DNA from: Pleurotus ostreatus/Saccharomyces cerevisiae fusant
Taxonomy: Eukaryota; Opisthokonta
Length of the DNA: 64,000 nt
Direction of reading: 5' to 3'
NCBI GenBank assembly: GCA_024196135.1
Contig: JAMQCK010000046.1
Coordinates: 1 to 64,000 of the forward strand
Position numbers and translations under genes: made by a program. Below are positions 26,127-42,603 of this stretch, one piece after another. How positions within the stretch are numbered: position 1 is the first letter of the stretch; each line of letters begins with the position of its first letter. Below the pieces are notes generated by a model. That model was not told the origin of the DNA. It did no database searches and saw nothing but the letters and a program-made list of their open reading frames with translations.

Positions 26127-26318
26127 CTACTTCTTCTGCTGAACTTCGTCTTCACGGTGACGGACGGGGATGAGGGGATTATCCGCGAGGCGCCTAGACT
26201 GGGATGCTGGGGCGGTGCCTTCGCGTTGCTTGACGACGTAGTAAAAGGTGGCGGCAGATGCGGCGGCGACGGCGATGAACGCGAAGGGCGACGGTGGCGG
26301 GTAGGAGGCAGGAGGCAT
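26127..26318 (-). CDS. Small single-pass membrane protein (63 aa)
   Basis: This is an uninterrupted frame from ATG 26318 to TAG 26129-26127. The sequence MPPASYPPPSPFAFIAVAAA begins with a short proline-rich stretch. A hydrophobic segment of about 20 residues (roughly residues 11-31) follows, then a charged C-terminus (VVKQREGT, VRHREDEVQQKK). I know no family name; the topology fits small mitochondrial or ER membrane subunits. The next gene on the strand (UMP/CMP kinase) starts 5 bp after its stop, and NUP37 diverges 80 bp away. It could be a separate protein on a dicistronic mRNA, or a long upstream ORF that regulates the kinase. Confidence 0.5.
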   Translation of the reverse strand: MPPASYPPPSPFAFIAVAAASAATFYYVVKQREGTAPASQSRRLADNPLIPVRHREDEVQQKK

Positions 26319-26398
26319 GTCACTTGCCGCTCCGCAAACAACAAACAACGCGCGCTCAACGCGTCCGTCCAAGCGCGACGCCGCCGGACACAACCATC

Positions 26399-27883
26399 AT
26401 GGACCTCACGCACGTCCTCGACTCGGAGATCTATGTTCTCTCTTGCTGCCAGGCGGACGACGGCGCGGACCTCGTTGCCCTCGGTGGCGAGCACTCGGTG
26501 CATGTAGTGCAAATAGTGCGCGCAATAAATCACTTGTTCGCGCCACATCTAATCGCGCGTACAGACAGAAAAGACGATCGTTTCCCTCGCCGTGTTCCAC
26601 CTCGGCGCACGCGTAACAGCGCTAGGATGGTCAACAGGCTCCGTCTCGCCCTCCGTCTCCGATGAATGGCGCATAGAGTGAGTGAGTCTCGTCCGCACCC
26701 CCGCGCGTCCAGCCCCGTCCTCACCGCTGCCAGCCTCGTCGCGGGCTCCGCCGATTTCGGCCTCTTCCACCTGTCCAAGCTAGCAGGACGGGATGAATGC
26801 ATTTACAACTTCGGCGCAGGTACAAACCCTTCTCTCCCAACCTGCGCTTCTCGCTCATCCCCCCCAAGGCTCGACCGGCCACAACGGTGGCGTGAACTCT
26901 ATTGCCTTCGTGGGCGGCTACCCCGCCGACAGCACCCGTTATGTCGCCACCTGCGGCGGTAAGCATCCTATTGAGTCTAATCCTCGGCGCGGCTGACCGT
27001 GCCACAAAGGCGACAAGACGGTCCTCGTCTGGGATCTGTACCCCGAACGCGTCGACGACGGGAGCGCGAACGCACAGATGCCGGAAGCCAGCATGCCCCC
27101 CGAGGACCGCACGCCCCCCACCGCGTACGAAATCTCGTACGCGCACCCGCTGACCACCGTCTGCTCGCACCCCGCTACCAGCAAGGAGCTGCTCGTAGCC
27201 GACACTCACGGCACCATCTTCATGGTCGACTGGCGGTCAGACGACCCGGGCGAGCCACAGCCGGACAGGCGCACTGTCTTCGAGCTGGTCCAGCCGTACG
27301 CTATGGGGGATGCCCTCATCGGAAACGGGGACACGACATGGACAAGCGTCGCTTGGCGCAGGGACACCACAGACATGTCGGTGATAGACTCACCTAGCCT
27401 TCCTTCTCCCACTCACTCCCCGTCCGCAGAATCGGTTCCGTCACCGGGAACAAGTACCACATATGGGACCTGACCAAACTGTATGGTGGCAAGCCACTAA
27501 GAACTGGCCCTACATTCTCTCAAGGGGGCAAATTCCGGTGCGCGCGGCCTGTTCTATCCGCTAACCGCTAATGACCTTCTCCCCTTTCCCTCCTCTCCCT
27601 CCCTGCCCTTATTCATCGCCGCATTCTTCCCTATCGCCCCGTCAGCTGGTGCAACATACACCCCGAGTTCTTCGCCATATCGTCGTCCTCACCGGCAACC
27701 GGCGCGATCCTCCATGTCCACAACCTAGGCTACCTCTCCCAGCAGCCGACCCAGCTGGTCATCGCCGCAAAACCCCACTACGTACGCGACTTCGACTTCC
27801 TCGCCACACGCGGGGTCCCGCGCATAGCCGCTGCCGTAGGACGCTCCCTCGTGGTCATGCCTATCGGTTCTGCGGAGAAGTAG
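26399..27883 (+). CDS. NUP37: WD40 nucleoporin Nup37
   Basis: Six or so exons from ATG 26399 to TAG 27881-27883 encode about 385 residues. WD-like blades are visible. They begin with VALGGEHSVHVVQI, then GHNGGVNSIAFVGG with YVATCGGDKTVLVWDLYPE. Next come AHPLTTVCSHPATSKELLVA followed by DTHGTIFMVDWR, then IGSVTGNKYHIWDLTKLYGG, and finally WCNIHPEFFAISSSSPATG with ILHVHNLGYL. The order and spacing, especially 'aG..hiWDlt' followed by 'fRWc.i.p..FA' and 'HnLG', fit Nup37. This is a subunit of the Nup107-160 Y-complex that scaffolds the nuclear pore and docks on Nup160. Budding yeast lacks it, but fission yeast and many filamentous fungi have it. A generic WD40 protein of the Rae1/Seh1 type is the alternative. 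Confidence 0.72.
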
Positions 27884-28221
27884 TAGGCTCAAACTTAGGG
27901 TTCGACTATGGGCACGTCGGGCGAGCGACATCGCGTCTGCTAGTAGCTCAGATTGATCTACACAAAGTATACATCGATTCAGAACATTCGTGCTACGAAA
28001 TTACAAGTCCTGACTTGCGATGCTAAAGCGCGTACCATAAATTAGACTACAGAAGGATATTAAGGTAAGGGCTGACGACGAGTAAGCGTACAAGATGCGA
28101 TAGCGAACAAACAGACCAGACGGCGAGATCACAGAACAATTCTACTACTAGTTACAGTTCGGATAGCAAACATGAGGATGAACATGACGGAGAAGGCAGA
28201 TAATCAGCAGCTCAACTGCTA
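27884..28221. other. Convergent intergenic region, NUP37 / Zn2Cys6 gene
   Basis: This 338-bp gap lies between two stop codons. It is AT-richer than the flanking coding sequence and should contain both 3'UTRs. I see no gene or repeat in it. Confidence 0.5.
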
Positions 28222-31200
28222 TTAGCGTCCGTACGGCGAGGCGGAAAGGTGGTACGAAGGGCCGGGATGGGACATCATGGGGTGCGGTTGAAGGTGTTGA
28301 GGCAGGCCTTGACGGTGATGAGCGTGAGCAGTATGGCCGTGCGGAGAGTACGACGACATCGGTGGAGGCATCGACAGCGACTGCAGGTGTTGAGCCTGGT
28401 GCTGTTGCTGTTGCTGCTGCTGCTGCTGCTGCTGTGGTGGCTGCTCCATAAACGGCGGCGCATCGGTCGTCACATTAAAGCCGGTATCCCCAAACCCGAT
28501 ATCCATGAACATCTGCCGCCAGTACTGCCTGCAAAAAGGATTAACACACCGCCCGGAGAGAAGGAAGGAGCGCAGGCCGCACCGATCCATCTCTGAAGCG
28601 TGCTGTGGATACGTGGTGAAGGAGGACATAGCGTACCGGGAGGGATCGTCCATCGGCATGCCCCGCACCTCACCCATGTACTGCGCGTCTTGCAGCGTCG
28701 GCAGCACGGACGTCGCGTAGCGCCCGTACGCGTCAGGCGACTGTGCCGCCTGAGGTTGCGGCGCGTACATGGCGTCAGACATCGGCGGAGCAGAGGGCGG
28801 GCCTGCTAAAGCAGTCGGCGTCAGCTCATCCCGACCAGTTCCGTCAGAAATTCGATCTACCTTGGAATCGGGGGTCGATCGGGGGGCTATGGTCGTAGCG
28901 GTCCCTCTCAACCTGACGTGCCCTCATCCTGTCGGCCTCTAGCAGACTCTGTAAAAACCGCGAATGATACAAGGTTCCTTCCGACGCGGACGACGACCCA
29001 GAGGCGTCAAAGAAAGCATCCGCTGTCTTCGAAATTAGATCATAAATTTGCTGCGCAGTGCCTTCTTGCAGTTGAGCCATCGTGTTCGGGTTTCGCAGCA
29101 ACTGGAAATTCGTCATTAGCCAGCACCAAGCGGGTGTTTGCCAGGATGCCCTACCTTTAGTAAGAACACGGCAGCGTAGGCCGTCATAACGGTGATAGAA
29201 TCCTGGCCATAACGCTAGACGAAATGCCCCTTAGAACAGCTTATCGGAAGAACGTAAAGGGCTTACGAGCATCTTCGTCGCCGCGAACTCTTGAGATACA
29301 ATTTTGAGGGAATCAATACCGCTAGTGCAGCATGCCGATAATGTCTGAATGCTAGGCGCAACGTGACTCCCCTGACAACCGTAAGTATATGCTATAGGCG
29401 CGGATGAGAATGACCTACCGGCATCATGGATTCCTGCAGCCCAAAGGAATTGAGGAAAAGGCGAACGTAGAGACGAAAGAAATTGAGGAACGAGGAATGG
29501 AACGGGGCCCCGTTCGCTAAGACAAAGTCAGAAGATTATGCGCTCGTAAGTCAACTAACTTACCAAGGTCCATCTCATGCTGCCAGTGCTGAGACCACTG
29601 CGTCAGCTTCTTGTTGCACCCGTTCAGGACCATGTCGTAGTTGACGTCCGCGTGGGCACCATGGGATCCGCCACCCTTGTTGTTGTACAACATTTCCGTC
29701 GTCTCGGACTGAACCCAATTAGCATTGACTGATGGGCGCGCAAAAGGAAGCCGTGACGTACCGCCAGGCGCCTTAACTGGACGAACGCGGATACGATCAC
29801 GTCCGATGGTCGTGGCGGGCCAGCCCCCTCATTGTGCCACGAGTCAGAGTTGCGGATGAACTCATCGTCGGGAAGCATGTAATGCCTGCCCGTTTGCGTG
29901 CTAAGGCTCCGATCGTGGACGAAGAGCACGAGGTAAGTGCGCTCCCGGTTGCGGCGCTCGAGCAGTTCCATGTCGCTTTCATGTGGTGGCCGATGACGAA
30001 TGTAGCGGTTCAATCCGAGCTCTACGGCCATACGACACGCCTGCAGAACGTCGCCGAAAGAGGGTATATCAGATTCTGGTACGCTGGATAGATCCTAGAT
30101 GGACTCACGTAGCCGATGTAGGTCCATGTGCGCTGATAGAAGACGGGAATCAGCGCGCTCACTCTATGGCAGCAAGTCAGCGGGACGTACCGTATCGTCA
30201 GGTTCCTTCCAGTATGTGAGGCAGGCAAAGGCCTGAATGACCTCGACGCGCTTCCAACCCTCCGCAAACGCTTTCACGGCGAATTCGTGGGCCAGCTTCT
30301 GCACCTCTTTGTACTTCTCGGACGCAAAGAACTTGCAGCCGGCCATCAACATGGTGGTAAACAGGAAAGGACACCGGCTGCGGACATAGTTGACAGTATG
30401 CAGTTCCGGGTCAAAGAGGTTGATGAAGGGATTCAGACGCAGATAGAACATGTCAAAGAAATCGCTGGCTGTCTTCTCGTCCAAGATACCGGAGGCGACA
30501 GGATCGCGGAGAGCGTCGGGGCCTAGAGGCGGCAAACGGGGCGGAGAAGGAGGGAATGCCTCTGGCTGGGATGCAGGTGACCCTGCATGGCTGGGTGCAC
30601 TCTGGTCCGCCGGATTGAGGATAGTACTGAAGAAGGTTCGCTTGTTCGAATTCTCCACGAGGTTGCGAGGAAATATGTTCGGCTTGGACGTATCGGCGTC
30701 GTCCTCGTCCGGCATGTGCCCGCCAGATTCGTACAGATGGCTCAGGGGCGGCAGCTGATTGCCAGGAAAGTGTGTGCCGAAGGAGGAATCTCCTTGATGA
30801 GATGGGCTTCGCCCTTCCGAGCCACCCGCGAGGCCCTCCTGACTGTGGGACTTGAGCTTCGCGCTATTGAGGCCTTTCTCAAGCCGGCGGAGCATCTTGG
30901 ACGCCTCGGATAGCCTGACCATGGTCAGAGTTCAGGGATCGGGGCTGGAGAGGGTATACGCACTTGCTACCAGGCTTCCTCCCGCGGCGATGCTTCTCAA
31001 AAACGCATCTATTGATCGGTGAACAAAGACGCATCGCGGCAGGCGCTTGATACGCACTCGACATTTGCGCGCCTACATCGCTGGCACTTCCCCCCTTCCT
31101 CCTCTGCGCCCACGCATTTCATCTGTATTGAGATGCTCAGGTAGGCTCGATCGGCGCGTGGAGGATGTATGTACCTTTGCACTCCGACATGTGTTGCACG

Positions 31201-31330
31201 CGCGGGCCCCACGAACGACGGGCACTTTTCTGCAAGAGCTGTTGGGACGGGCTGGGGCGATGAAGGTGAGATCAAGGACGTACCCCGCCTTTGAGTCGAT
31301 GGGACCAGGGACGGTTGGCGATGGCTCCAT
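28222..31330 (-). CDS. Zn2Cys6 fungal transcription factor with polyglutamine C-terminus
   Basis: This gene has many exons from ATG 31330 (MEPSPTVPGPIDSKAG) to TAA at 28224-28222, about 830 residues. The DNA-binding domain is assembled from three small exons: ARACNTCRSAK, MKCVGAEEEGGKCQRCRRA, NVECVFEKHRRGRKPGSK. All six cysteines of the binuclear zinc cluster are present. A linker helix with LSEASKMLRRLEKGLNSAK (probable dimerisation coiled coil) follows. The middle carries the fungal-specific regulatory domain (FDMFYLRLNPFINLFDPELH, then FLFTTMLMAGCKFFASEKY and RNRERTYLVLFVHDRSLSTQ). The C-terminus is Pro/Ser/Gln/His-rich with a run of about eleven Gln. Such proteins bind CGG-type sites; the target genes here are unknown. 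An in-frame ATG at 31375 is an alternative start. Confidence 0.85.
28402..28434. repeat. CTG/CAG trinucleotide run (polyglutamine tract)
   Basis: The + strand reads a run of GCTGTTGCTGTTGCTGCTG and further CTG units. On the minus strand these are CAG/CAA codons of the Zn2Cys6 protein. The mixed CAA/CAG at one end and pure CAG at the other suggests length may vary between strains. Confidence 0.85.
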
Positions 31331-33691
31331 TTGCGGTGAATGGATATTTGCAACTCCCGGTTTCCCAAAGTTCACGGAGGACGGTGATCAAAAGCACGGA
31401 GACTCGACAATGACCGGATGTGTGACGAAGATCGCGAGTGTGTTGGCGATGCGGAATGTGCGCGCGGGCGGTGGGGCGGGCGTGCGCGGCGAGGTGGACG
31501 AGGAGGGGGCGGGTGGGCGGGGAGCGAGGAAGATGAAAGCGGGAGACAAGCAGCGCAAGAGGCGTCGACCGGCAAATAAGAGTGAATTGTTTGGCGCGTC
31601 ACATCGGGCTTTCATTTGATTCGCCGGCCTCGTCCGGCGCCGGCATCCGCGTCATGTTCCTTTTTCCCATTCACTCCCGCTCTCGCTTCCCCCCACCCCG
31701 CCCCAGCACACCCCCAAACTAACGGCATTTCCTCCACCAGCAGGCAGCCACGGCATCCGTGCTTCATTCCAGCTCGCCTTGCTATCGCCTCATCACCCTG
31801 ATTTCGCCTGGGCCTGGCCGTCCGATTACCATCCGACCGTTTCATTTTACGACTGGGTTCTTCGGTACACTACCGTAAGCCCCGCTGCGCTTCCAGAGCC
31901 AGCTGAGCGCAGCCCACCCATCACCCCTCTGATGAGCCAGCGCGCCTGGTGCGGCGCGAACTTGGCCATCCACTGGTCAACAGATGAAGTTGAACACAAC
32001 TCGGGACTTCTCCGGCGATCAACTCGCTCAACTGCCAGACCGCCAAAATCGCCGGATTCTGAGAATTGAAACCATGTGCCTTGCACTCGGCCCGGGCATG
32101 CGTTGACAGTCCCCGACGTCCGCCTTCGATGGCTCGCCGAGTGTATGCGAAGTTCACTTCATTCCTCGCGCACAATCGTGCCAACGGTTTGGCGTATGTT
32201 CCCGAGGATCCCCCTCGGCGGATGTTTTGCCTATTCCGAGGCGTTTCGTTCCCTTGGACGGACGCAGCGTGAATGAATGGTTGTGAACCGAAGACAGCCT
32301 AAATTTCTGCAGCAATGATTTTCGACTCGACATACTTCCTGAGGAAATACGATACGGTCCTTCCAACGAAGCGAATCTCCCAACAAGTTTACTGCTCTCC
32401 AATTAAAGTCCACTCGGGACCCCGTAAATTTCTGACGGTCACTCTCCTCTTCGCGTCGGGTAAGTGAATAGAAACAGCCGACATTGCCGGTCTGTAGCAT
32501 ACCCGTTAACGCACTGTTGACGCGGATAGTTGATGAGAGAAGTTCTATCAAGATGAACCAACGTACTCACTCGGGAAGCCCTATTCAACCCTGGAATCCC
32601 TGCGGGGTAGTTACAGCAGAGCAAGGGACTGTCAACTGAATGTCCGGCATCTCTCATAGGCGAGGAGATAGGAGTAGCGCTGGGGATGTCGGCAGAACAG
32701 AGTAGGGATTTGGGTCGTGGCCGACGAGATGACCGCAGCTCACGCAATCCTCCAAACCTGTGACCATATCAACATAGACAGGCGATGTCCGTTCAACGCT
32801 CGATCATGAAGAGGTTGACGTCGCTGCACCGAAGAGGAAACAAATTAGACATAGCAAGGACATGCGCGCTTTCAACGGCTGCGAGCGAGGCGCAAGAAAT
32901 TAGTCTGAATGGAGTTCGTTCACGGAAAACGTACCTGTTCCCCGAGTCCATCGTAGCACTCCCCCACCACGCTGACGATCAAGCTAGAATACAGAACAGA
33001 TGCGTGCGCACCGCATGGAACGGACACAAGACCAGCGGAGGCTGTAGACATTTCTGCACGCCGCCAGCGCATGGGCCACCACAATTCAGTCGGGCAGACC
33101 TAGAAGAGAAGCCAGGCCACGAGAGGCAACATTTGCTCACCCACATCACCGTATGCTTACCTATTTGTGTCAAGAGGCGACGCATGCCCTAGGGTATAGC
33201 GAGAATGTGGAAGAGCGCCCTGGAGGGTACACCTGAAGTGCATTCATGCATACGTACCTTGCTGCGCGTTGGACGCAGAGCGAGCATAACAGAGCGACGG
33301 AGGCCGAGTTGTACGGACAGCCAGGCCGGAGGAAAGTACTCCGAGTTCATGAGCAGTTGGAGGTCGTACTTGTGGCTATGTAGTGAAAGGTTGTTCCGAC
33401 ATGAAAGGTCGACGGAGTCGGTCAGGTAATTGAATCGTTAGCGCGCCTGGAGATCGACGGACAGTCGTTATGAAGGACGAGACCAATCGCACAGGACTAT
33501 TGAGACCTCAGGAGAGCTACCAATGCGCGCAGACGAGCTTTACAGTCTCAGCGAGGCATGCAGAGGGGACAATGCGCAAAGCAGGAAAGACGAAGTTGAA
33601 CTTGGGCACACTTTCCCACGTGTCGCTTTGCTACTATTTGTCATCAGCTTCGACTGACTTCACCGTCAACTTGTCCTGAACGCCGACGACG
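31331..33691. other. Gene-poor stretch between the Zn2Cys6 gene and CEF1
   Basis: This 2.4-kb stretch holds no gene I can support. It should contain the promoter and 5' leader of the Zn2Cys6 gene (31331 to about 31800, GC-rich, with short minus-strand open frames that may be upstream ORFs) and the CEF1 promoter (from about 33400). In between, the minus strand has several donor-like sequences (near 33262, 33162, 32936 and 32572) and short open exon-like pieces. They do not join into a protein that I recognise. A decayed gene or a non-coding transcript is possible. Confidence 0.4.
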
Positions 33692-36418
<2,727 letters not shown>

Positions 36419-36687
36419 TCTTGTGTACTTATCATGCTGTTGCAGTGTGTAGCCTATATAGTGAACATGCAGCTCCCTGTACGCGTCTTGGTATACAGAC
36501 TTGTGTGATGTGCGTGTAGACAGCGCGCCCACACAAATATAGCCTGGGGATCCGCCGGTTGAGAGATTGCGCGCCTGGCGTCTGCCTCGAGGCAGGGGGC
36601 CAGGCGAGATGATCAGAGGTCCATTGAGTACAATTTGAGCAGAGTGCCTGCCTCTTGTCTCTTGATAACGACCCCCACGACCCCGCG

Positions 36688-37615
36688 ATGCCTTACATCT
36701 CTGTGACGAACCCGACGTCTATTTACGAGGTGCTTGCGCCACAGATCGTGACGACGACGATTTACCCGAGCTCGACGGCCTCCGCGACATCCACGCACCC
36801 GCACAGGCAGGTCGTCCCCATCGGCGCCATTGTAGGCGGCGTCTGCGCGGGCGCCGCCGCCGCCTGCATCATCACGGCCGCCTGGATTCTCTGGGGGCGC
36901 TCGATCAAGCGCAAGCAGCTCAAGGAGCGCCAGCAGGCGGTAAGCGCCCGCTCTCATACTTTAGTCACCCCCGCGCGCTAACCCCCAGCAGGAGAAGGAG
37001 CAGCAGCTCTCCGAGAATACCAAGCGTAACGCTGGCCGATTCTCCACGCCCGGCCCGGCAGCGGGCTCGTATCGCCCGCTCTTCGGCCTCCCCGAGTCGC
37101 GCAAGATCAAGTTTGCGCCCATAGACGAGAAGCCGCACTCCCCGCCGGCCATTGCACGTCCCCCGACGCCCCCGCCTCCCCCACCTCCCTCCAAAGATGA
37201 CGCCCACGGTTCGCCGTTTGACGATATCCACGAAGAGACCGCCGACGTCAGCACCCCTTTGCCGCCACCTCCTCCCCCTGCCCCGCGCCGGACCAGCACC
37301 CCGCCCCCTCTGCGGTCCACCAAGGCCTCTCGCGACCTCGCCAGCGAAGCCAAGGAGGCCCCCCGTCACAGCCTTCGAAGCAAGGCCTCTGCCGCCAGCT
37401 CTGCGTCTATGTACTCGACAGCCAGTGGCGAGGCGCACCGCAACTCGAGGCTCTTCTCGCTGCCGGCCTGGGACCACACCTTCCTCCACCCGCGCTGGTC
37501 CGGGTCCTCATTCGCAGCAAATATGCTGCCCAAGCGAGAGCGCACCGCGAGCAACCCACCCCCACCGCTGCCCGAGCCGGTCCCGGACTACAAGAACATC
37601 GGGGTCGCGCGATAG
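36688..37615 (+). CDS. Single-pass membrane protein with Thr/Ser-rich outside and proline-rich inside
   Basis: ATG 36688 to TAG 37613-37615, one intron (about 36937-36989), near 290 residues. The N-terminal 45 residues are rich in Thr, Ser and Pro (TTTIYPSSTASATSTHP). A transmembrane segment at about 47-69 (GAIVGGVCAGAAAACIITAA) follows, then a basic stop-transfer sequence GRSIKRKQLKERQQ. The cytoplasmic part has polyproline runs (PPTPPPPPPP, PLPPPPPPAP), many Ser and basic residues, and ends DYKNIGVAR. There is no conventional signal peptide, so insertion would use the transmembrane segment as anchor. Many mushroom genomes have such proteins, sometimes annotated as cell-wall stress sensor-like or 'mid2-like', but I see no diagnostic Cys-rich domain and give no function. 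Confidence 0.7.
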
Positions 37616-38972
37616 ACGTGCAACGAACTTTGTACTCTTGACTCGTGACGGAAGTGTATGGACTTTCGTACGAAACTAACGGACCTAACCTTATTGCCTT
37701 ATACTTACTGACCCTTATTGACCCTCTTGTGGTTTATGTCGACCCCATGGACTTTTGCGAGCGGACTCGCCTTCTTCGGACACTGATTGATTCAGAGACG
37801 CTCTTCCGAATGGCCACTGTCGTAATGTCGGTCGCTCTGTTGAATTATTATGCTGTGTTCTCGGTGCATCTTTTGTGAATGGACTCGCCAACTCAACAGG
37901 TGCATTGACATATTCCCTCTCGCTCTCGGTGTTACAGTTCTCATTCTCTCGTCTTCTTTACTTTCGTTCCCGTCGTCCTTGCCATCATCGCTTTTCTGCT
38001 CGTGTCTTCCTCGTTTTCTCTCTCATCCTCCTTGCTGTCGTCGCCTACACTTGCTTGTGCTCTCGGAATCGTTGTATTTCTCGAGTCTTTTCTCTCCTCG
38101 GTTTCTCTCGTCTCGTTTTCTTCTCGTTTTCTGCTCCTTCTCTTCTCCTTGTTTCCTTCTCTTTGCTACCCTACCCCACCCCATGCCCATCCCCCACCTT
38201 GGCCTCCATTCGGCGAGTGTAGAATAGGCGCGCGCCTTGCGAATCATGTTTGAGTGAGCCAGTAGGGCAAGAATACGAAGGTAACGGCGCGTTGCTGAGT
38301 CGGGGCCTTTCGCTTCTTGCCGCTATTGACGTTCAGGCGCATTCTGGCTCAGAGTCTGCTAAGTGGGCAGGGGGGCAGTTGATCCCAGCGTAGGTGGTTT
38401 TCGTATTGATCTCATTTTGTGCAGGCGTCGTCGATGTGAGGCAGAAGTAGAGGAAGCAAGCAAGGGCGGTTAGGAGTGCATAGCGATGGAGTGTTGCAGG
38501 GGGGCCGGACGAGGTGTAGCAGTAGCTGCTCTTGAGCCTAGCGCATTCAGCAGTAAACACCTTGTGCAATTCGTTTTTTGTATTCCTCTTTTTTCATCCT
38601 TGTGTATGCCTTGTCTCGTTGGGCTGCTCCCGATAGACCTCGTAGAATTCGAACGTCATCTCCCCTACCTTCCTGTCGACGCACCTTCAGTTATTGCACC
38701 CTTGCCGCCTGCGCATGAGACGCACATATACTATGGGAGCGCCGTTGCAATATGCATGTCGGCTCAGTGTACCATGCAAGGTGAGTAGAGCAAGCATACG
38801 AATGGATGATACACCAAGAAACGCATTCGCACTTTGTATGTTCATCGCAAGCACGCACCTATCTTCGAGCATGCAGCAGAAAAGCCCGAAAGTGGTAGGG
38901 AAGAGCGTGGGTCGCAATCCGTGCCAAATCAGATGCAAGGAAGCCAAGGAAGGTTATTCTATCAATGCTTGT
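37616..38972. other. Convergent intergenic region with a pyrimidine-rich block
   Basis: This 1.36-kb gap lies between the stops of the membrane protein gene and MIC19. From about 37900 to 38190 the + strand is strikingly pyrimidine-rich (repeated CTCTCG, TTCTCG, CTTTTC units) and contains long but compositionally biased open frames in several phases, which I do not regard as genes. The rest shows no gene, tRNA or repeat. Confidence 0.5.
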
Positions 38973-39652
38973 CTAGTACTGTAAGCTCTTGAAGAACTCC
39001 TGTCATGTTTGTGTTAGCTAACCACATGAGGATGTGTAGAATGCACGACATACCCGCTCCGCCTGCGACACAGCACCCTTGAAGTGCTCTACCTCTCGCC
39101 AGCAATCCAACGGTGTTGTTGGGTTTTTCCTGTGATCATTGTCAGTCGTGTCTCCGCGGGGCGAGCCTGCACACGCACCGGTAGCACTCCGCGACAGCCT
39201 CCGCGCCCGCCTTGACGGTGGGGAAGTCCTTCAGCCCGCGGCGCTCCTTGAAGCGGTCCACCTTCGAGCGAATTTCCTCCAAGTCGCCCATCAGCGCAGC
39301 GCTGCTCTTCACACCACCCGCCTCCTCCGCGTCGCCGGCCATACCGCGCTCGCGGTCGAGGTTCTCCTTCTCCAGCGCACGCGCGATCTCAGACTGCACA
39401 TTCTCCTCCTCCGCGCGCAAGCGGGAGAGCTCGGAGTTGATGCGCCCGCGGATGTGCTCGTCTATGGTCGCCTGGCGCTCGGGCGTCGGGTCGGTGGCGG
39501 CGGAACGATCCGCGAGGGAGTTGACGACGTCGCCGGAGAACTGCGGGAGGTGAGTAGCAGTGCTGGGGGAGGGCGAGGGGACTGACCTGGATGGGGGTCT
39601 CATTTCTGAATATCTTCTCTGACGGCTCTGCCCTGGACTGGCCGGCACCCAT
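38973..39652 (-). CDS. MIC19: MICOS subunit Mic19
   Basis: ATG 39652 to TAG 38975-38973, four exons, about 177 residues. The N-terminus MGAGQSRAEPSEKIF has Gly2 and Ser6, fitting an N-myristoylation signal as reported for Mic19/CHCHD3. Then come FSGDVVNSLADRS, a long charged coiled coil (INSELSRLRAEEENVQSEIA) and a C-terminal CHCH-like segment. There Cys pairs in ECYRKNPTTPLDCWREVEHF, two cysteines ten residues apart, followed by FKGAVSQAEREFFKSLQY. Mic19 sits on the inner-membrane intermembrane-space side, links Mic60 to Mic10 and helps form crista junctions. Fungal Mic19 proteins often have a reduced CHCH domain, as here. Confidence 0.82.
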
Positions 39653-39897
39653 CGCGGCGGAGAGTGTGGACGCGGTGAACGTCGACGGGGAGGACAAGTG
39701 ATGACATCACGTGAATTCGATCGGCCCTTGTTCCCGTTCCGACTCCCCGGTCCGTCCCCCACCTTGCTCTCGACCAAACCCTTCGTGCGACTTTGGCTTT
39801 GTATATCTATTTTGTATGCTAAATAGACGGGATAGGGCAGAACGAAACGACTCTGCACATCTTACAAGCTAACCATAGAAGTAAGAGCGTCGTGCGG

Positions 39898-42603
<2,706 letters not shown>

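Noticed and set aside
27895..27920. GGGTTCGACT, another tRNA B-box-like string
   Set aside because: No T-stem pairing and no tRNA fold around it.
32820..33000. A minus-strand peptide pair (SLIVSVVGECYDGLGEQ then RRQPLHDRALNGHRL) vaguely like the fifth helix and following loop of STE3 pheromone receptors
   Set aside because: Only a loose pattern; the upstream and downstream exons expected for a seven-helix receptor could not be found in any frame. Kept only as part of the gene-poor-island observation.
37875..38253. Several overlapping open frames of 80-125 residues on the + strand
   Set aside because: They arise from the pyrimidine-rich tract (Ser/Leu/Phe-only composition), occur in all three phases, and lack splice or family support.
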